From Bacteroidota bacterium (GTDB lineage: Bacteria; Bacteroidota; Bacteroidia; Chitinophagales; LD1): DNA of 5,875 nt. The number at the start of each line of letters is the position of its first letter. The stretch's first letter is position 1. This document shows positions 4,580 through 5,875 of the stretch, in pieces. The notes beneath the pieces are model-generated. The model saw nothing but the letters and a program-made list of their open reading frames with translations. It did no database searches and was not told the DNA's origin. Location of the stretch: assembly GCA_018267435.1 (NCBI GenBank), contig JAFDYM010000253.1, forward strand, positions 1 to 5,875. The letters are read 5' to 3'. Made by a program: the position numbers and the translations under genes.

Positions 4580-5875
4580 ATGAACAAACAGAACTACTTG
4601 CTGGAGCTGATAAATAATTTGAATGCAAATGAGAAAAGGTATTTCAAATTGTTTAGCAGCGTACAACCTGGCGAAAAGCGATACTTAAAATTGTTTGATG
4701 CGCTTGAAGGAAAAGTAAGCTACAACATTACCGAGTTGTGCAAGGAAACGGGCTTAAGCGCTAAGCAACTTACCGATGACAAATATTACTTGACACAAGC
4801 CTTGTTGCAAAGCCTTCAAAACTTTGATAAAACAGGCAATGGTATTGTTATGCTTCAAAGCAATAAGGAGAATGCCCGCGCCTTGATGGTGCGTAGGCAG
4901 TTTCCATTTGCCTTAGATATACTGTTGCGCACCATAGAACGTGCCTGGGAACTTGAAGCCTTTGAAATATTGCCTGAATTGATAAGTATGAAAGGCCGGT
5001 GCGAGGTAAACATATCGAAGTTTGTTGATGAGCTTGGCATGGCGGAGGCCAATAACAAGGTTAATACATTGCTTAACGAAGTACTTGTAATGCACGAATT
5101 GGCAAATAGCGCTTTGAAGCTACATGCCGCGGCCAATAAAATAAAGGAGTTTGAAGAACTGATACAGCACCACTTACTGGCCAATGGTTTAGATGTCTTG
5201 AACAGTTGGCGTAGCAAACTGCTGTATTATGATGTGTGGAAGAAGTATTATATATGTTGCCATAAGCGCGATATAGTAATAAAGTTACAGCGCGAAGAGC
5301 AGGAGCTTTATAAGGTACATAACATACTAAAGGTGCTTAGCCCTGTGGGCTATGTGCAGAATGGTTTAATAATGAGCAGCAATGAAACCAGTATAGGCAA
5401 CCATGATAAAGCCTGTGCGCTGCTAGATGAAGTAGAAGATGTACTGGATAAAGGCACTTTGGAACTTACGCTACAGCAGGTACAATCGCTTAAGTTGAAC
5501 GTGGTAAGTTTTAAGCTGTGGCCGCTAAGGCACTTAGGGCGCTATGCCGAGGCTGTAAAGCAAGCCCGAAGCATATATGAGCGGGTACAAGCCCGCAGCG
5601 AAACCGATAGGTTTGTAATGATGTTTGAATATACATTATCGCTATTGCTTATGGGTAATGCAGCACAAGCCCTTACCGTAGCCGATGATGTATTGCGCAT
5701 AAAGGCCAGTGTACGTACCGATATGCAGCCATACGTGCGTATTATATACTTAATGATACAAATGAGCTTGGGCAACTATGCCGTTATTCCATATCAAATA
5801 AAATCTACCAAGGCGTGGTTGAAGAAGCATAATGTAAGCAATGCTGAATTTGATTTGTTTTTAAAACATATTATG
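4580..5875 (+). CDS. Helical/TPR-like protein of a Bacteroidota family without known function (runs off right edge)
   Basis: From the ATG at 4580 the frame is open for 432 codons to the window end, so the C-terminus is missing. The N-terminus, LLELINNLNANEKRYFKLF (residues 7-25) followed by GEKRYLKLFDALE (31-43), is a signature I know from many Bacteroidota hypothetical proteins that begin with a S/N-x-x-EKRYFKLF motif, often in several paralogues per genome. Residues 50-80 (ELCKETGLSAKQLTDDKYYLTQALLQSL) form a small helical, possibly winged-helix-like, segment. The rest is alpha-helical; GNHDKACALLDEVEDVL (273-289), LGRYAEAVKQARSIYERV (319-336) and MGNAAQALTVADDVL (358-372) resemble TPR helices. 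There is no signal peptide or membrane helix, so it is cytoplasmic. TPR-like repeats suggest a protein-binding scaffold, but the partner is unknown. No Shine-Dalgarno is seen before the start (CCCCCTTACGCT). Confidence 0.82.
   Translation, partial: MNKQNYLLELINNLNANEKRYFKLFSSVQPGEKRYLKLFDALEGKVSYNITELCKETGLSAKQLTDDKYYLTQALLQSLQNFDKTGNGIVMLQSNKENARALMVRRQFPFALDILLRTIERAWELEAFEILPELISMKGRCEVNISKFVDELGMAEANNKVNTLLNEVLVMHELANSALKLHAAANKIKEFEELIQHHLLANGLDVLNSWRSKLLYYDVWKKYYICCHKRDIVIKLQREEQELYKVHNILKVLSPVGYVQNGLIMSSNETSIGNHDKACALLDEVEDVLDKGTLELTLQQVQSLKLNVVSFKLWPLRHLGRYAEAVKQARSIYERVQARSETDRFVMMFEYTLSLLLMGNAAQALTVADDVLRIKASVRTDMQPYVRIIYLMIQMSLGNYAVIPYQIKSTKAWLKKHNVSNAEFDLFLKHIM

Noticed and set aside
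4855..5217. 120-codon minus-strand frame inside the helical-repeat gene
   Set aside because: Opposite strand of a well-supported coding frame that continues through it; S/L/A-rich shadow composition.
1..5875. Search for CRISPR repeats, transposase, integrase, toxin-antitoxin or defence genes
   Set aside because: No regularly spaced repeats and no recognisable proteins of these types were seen in any frame.

Overview
The window reads as a chromosomal segment from a member of the Bacteroidota, most likely the Chitinophagales/Sphingobacteriales side of the phylum. The signs are: a TTTG-N19-TATATTTG promoter in front of a tRNA gene (the Bacteroidota primary sigma consensus TTTG/TAnnTTTG); little or no Shine-Dalgarno sequence before most starts; frequent ATA, CTA and TTA codons; signal peptides ending in A|Q; a lipoprotein with a K-K-E-D-E stretch right after the lipid-bearing cysteine; and two protein types that are common in this phylum (a histidine kinase with an N-terminal ERFDQ-type sensor region and a EKRYFKLF-type helical-repeat protein). 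This is inferred from sequence features, not from a database match.

Layout, left to right. (1) 1-534, minus strand: N-terminal 178 residues of a membrane sensor histidine kinase whose kinase core lies off the left edge. Its -7 box sits 5 nt from the ATG, so the mRNA is probably leaderless or nearly so. (2) 535-739: divergent intergenic region with two short hairpins. (3) 740-1927, plus: a 395-residue lipoprotein, probably surface exposed, made of two copies of a right-handed beta-helix module. The gene ends in a perfect 18-bp palindrome and is followed by a strong intrinsic terminator. (4) 2028-3617, plus: a 529-residue exported protein of unknown function with repeated helical hairpins and what looks like a duplicated C-terminal alpha/beta domain. 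(5) 3643-3870: a complete tRNA-Val(UAC) transcription unit with AT-rich upstream element, -33/-7 promoter, tRNA with encoded CCA, and terminator. (6) 3902-3990: a degenerate second copy of the tRNA 3' end and its terminator, interrupted by a 19-bp palindromic insert; it resembles an attachment-site or recombination scar. (7) 4180-4515, plus: a 111-residue exported protein with a Q/N/R-rich middle and a lysine-rich, histone-tail-like C-terminus. (8) 4580-5875, plus: the first 432 residues of a helical/TPR-like protein of a family common in Bacteroidota without a known function; it runs off the right edge.

The genes do not form an obvious pathway: each has its own spacing and most are separated by terminator-like hairpins, so they look like single-gene units. 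Three of the five proteins carry export signals and one is a membrane sensor, giving an envelope-leaning neighbourhood. I found no defence system, CRISPR array, transposase or integrase. The least explained parts are the duplicated tRNA 3' end, the palindrome at the end of the lipoprotein gene, and the architecture of the 529-residue protein.
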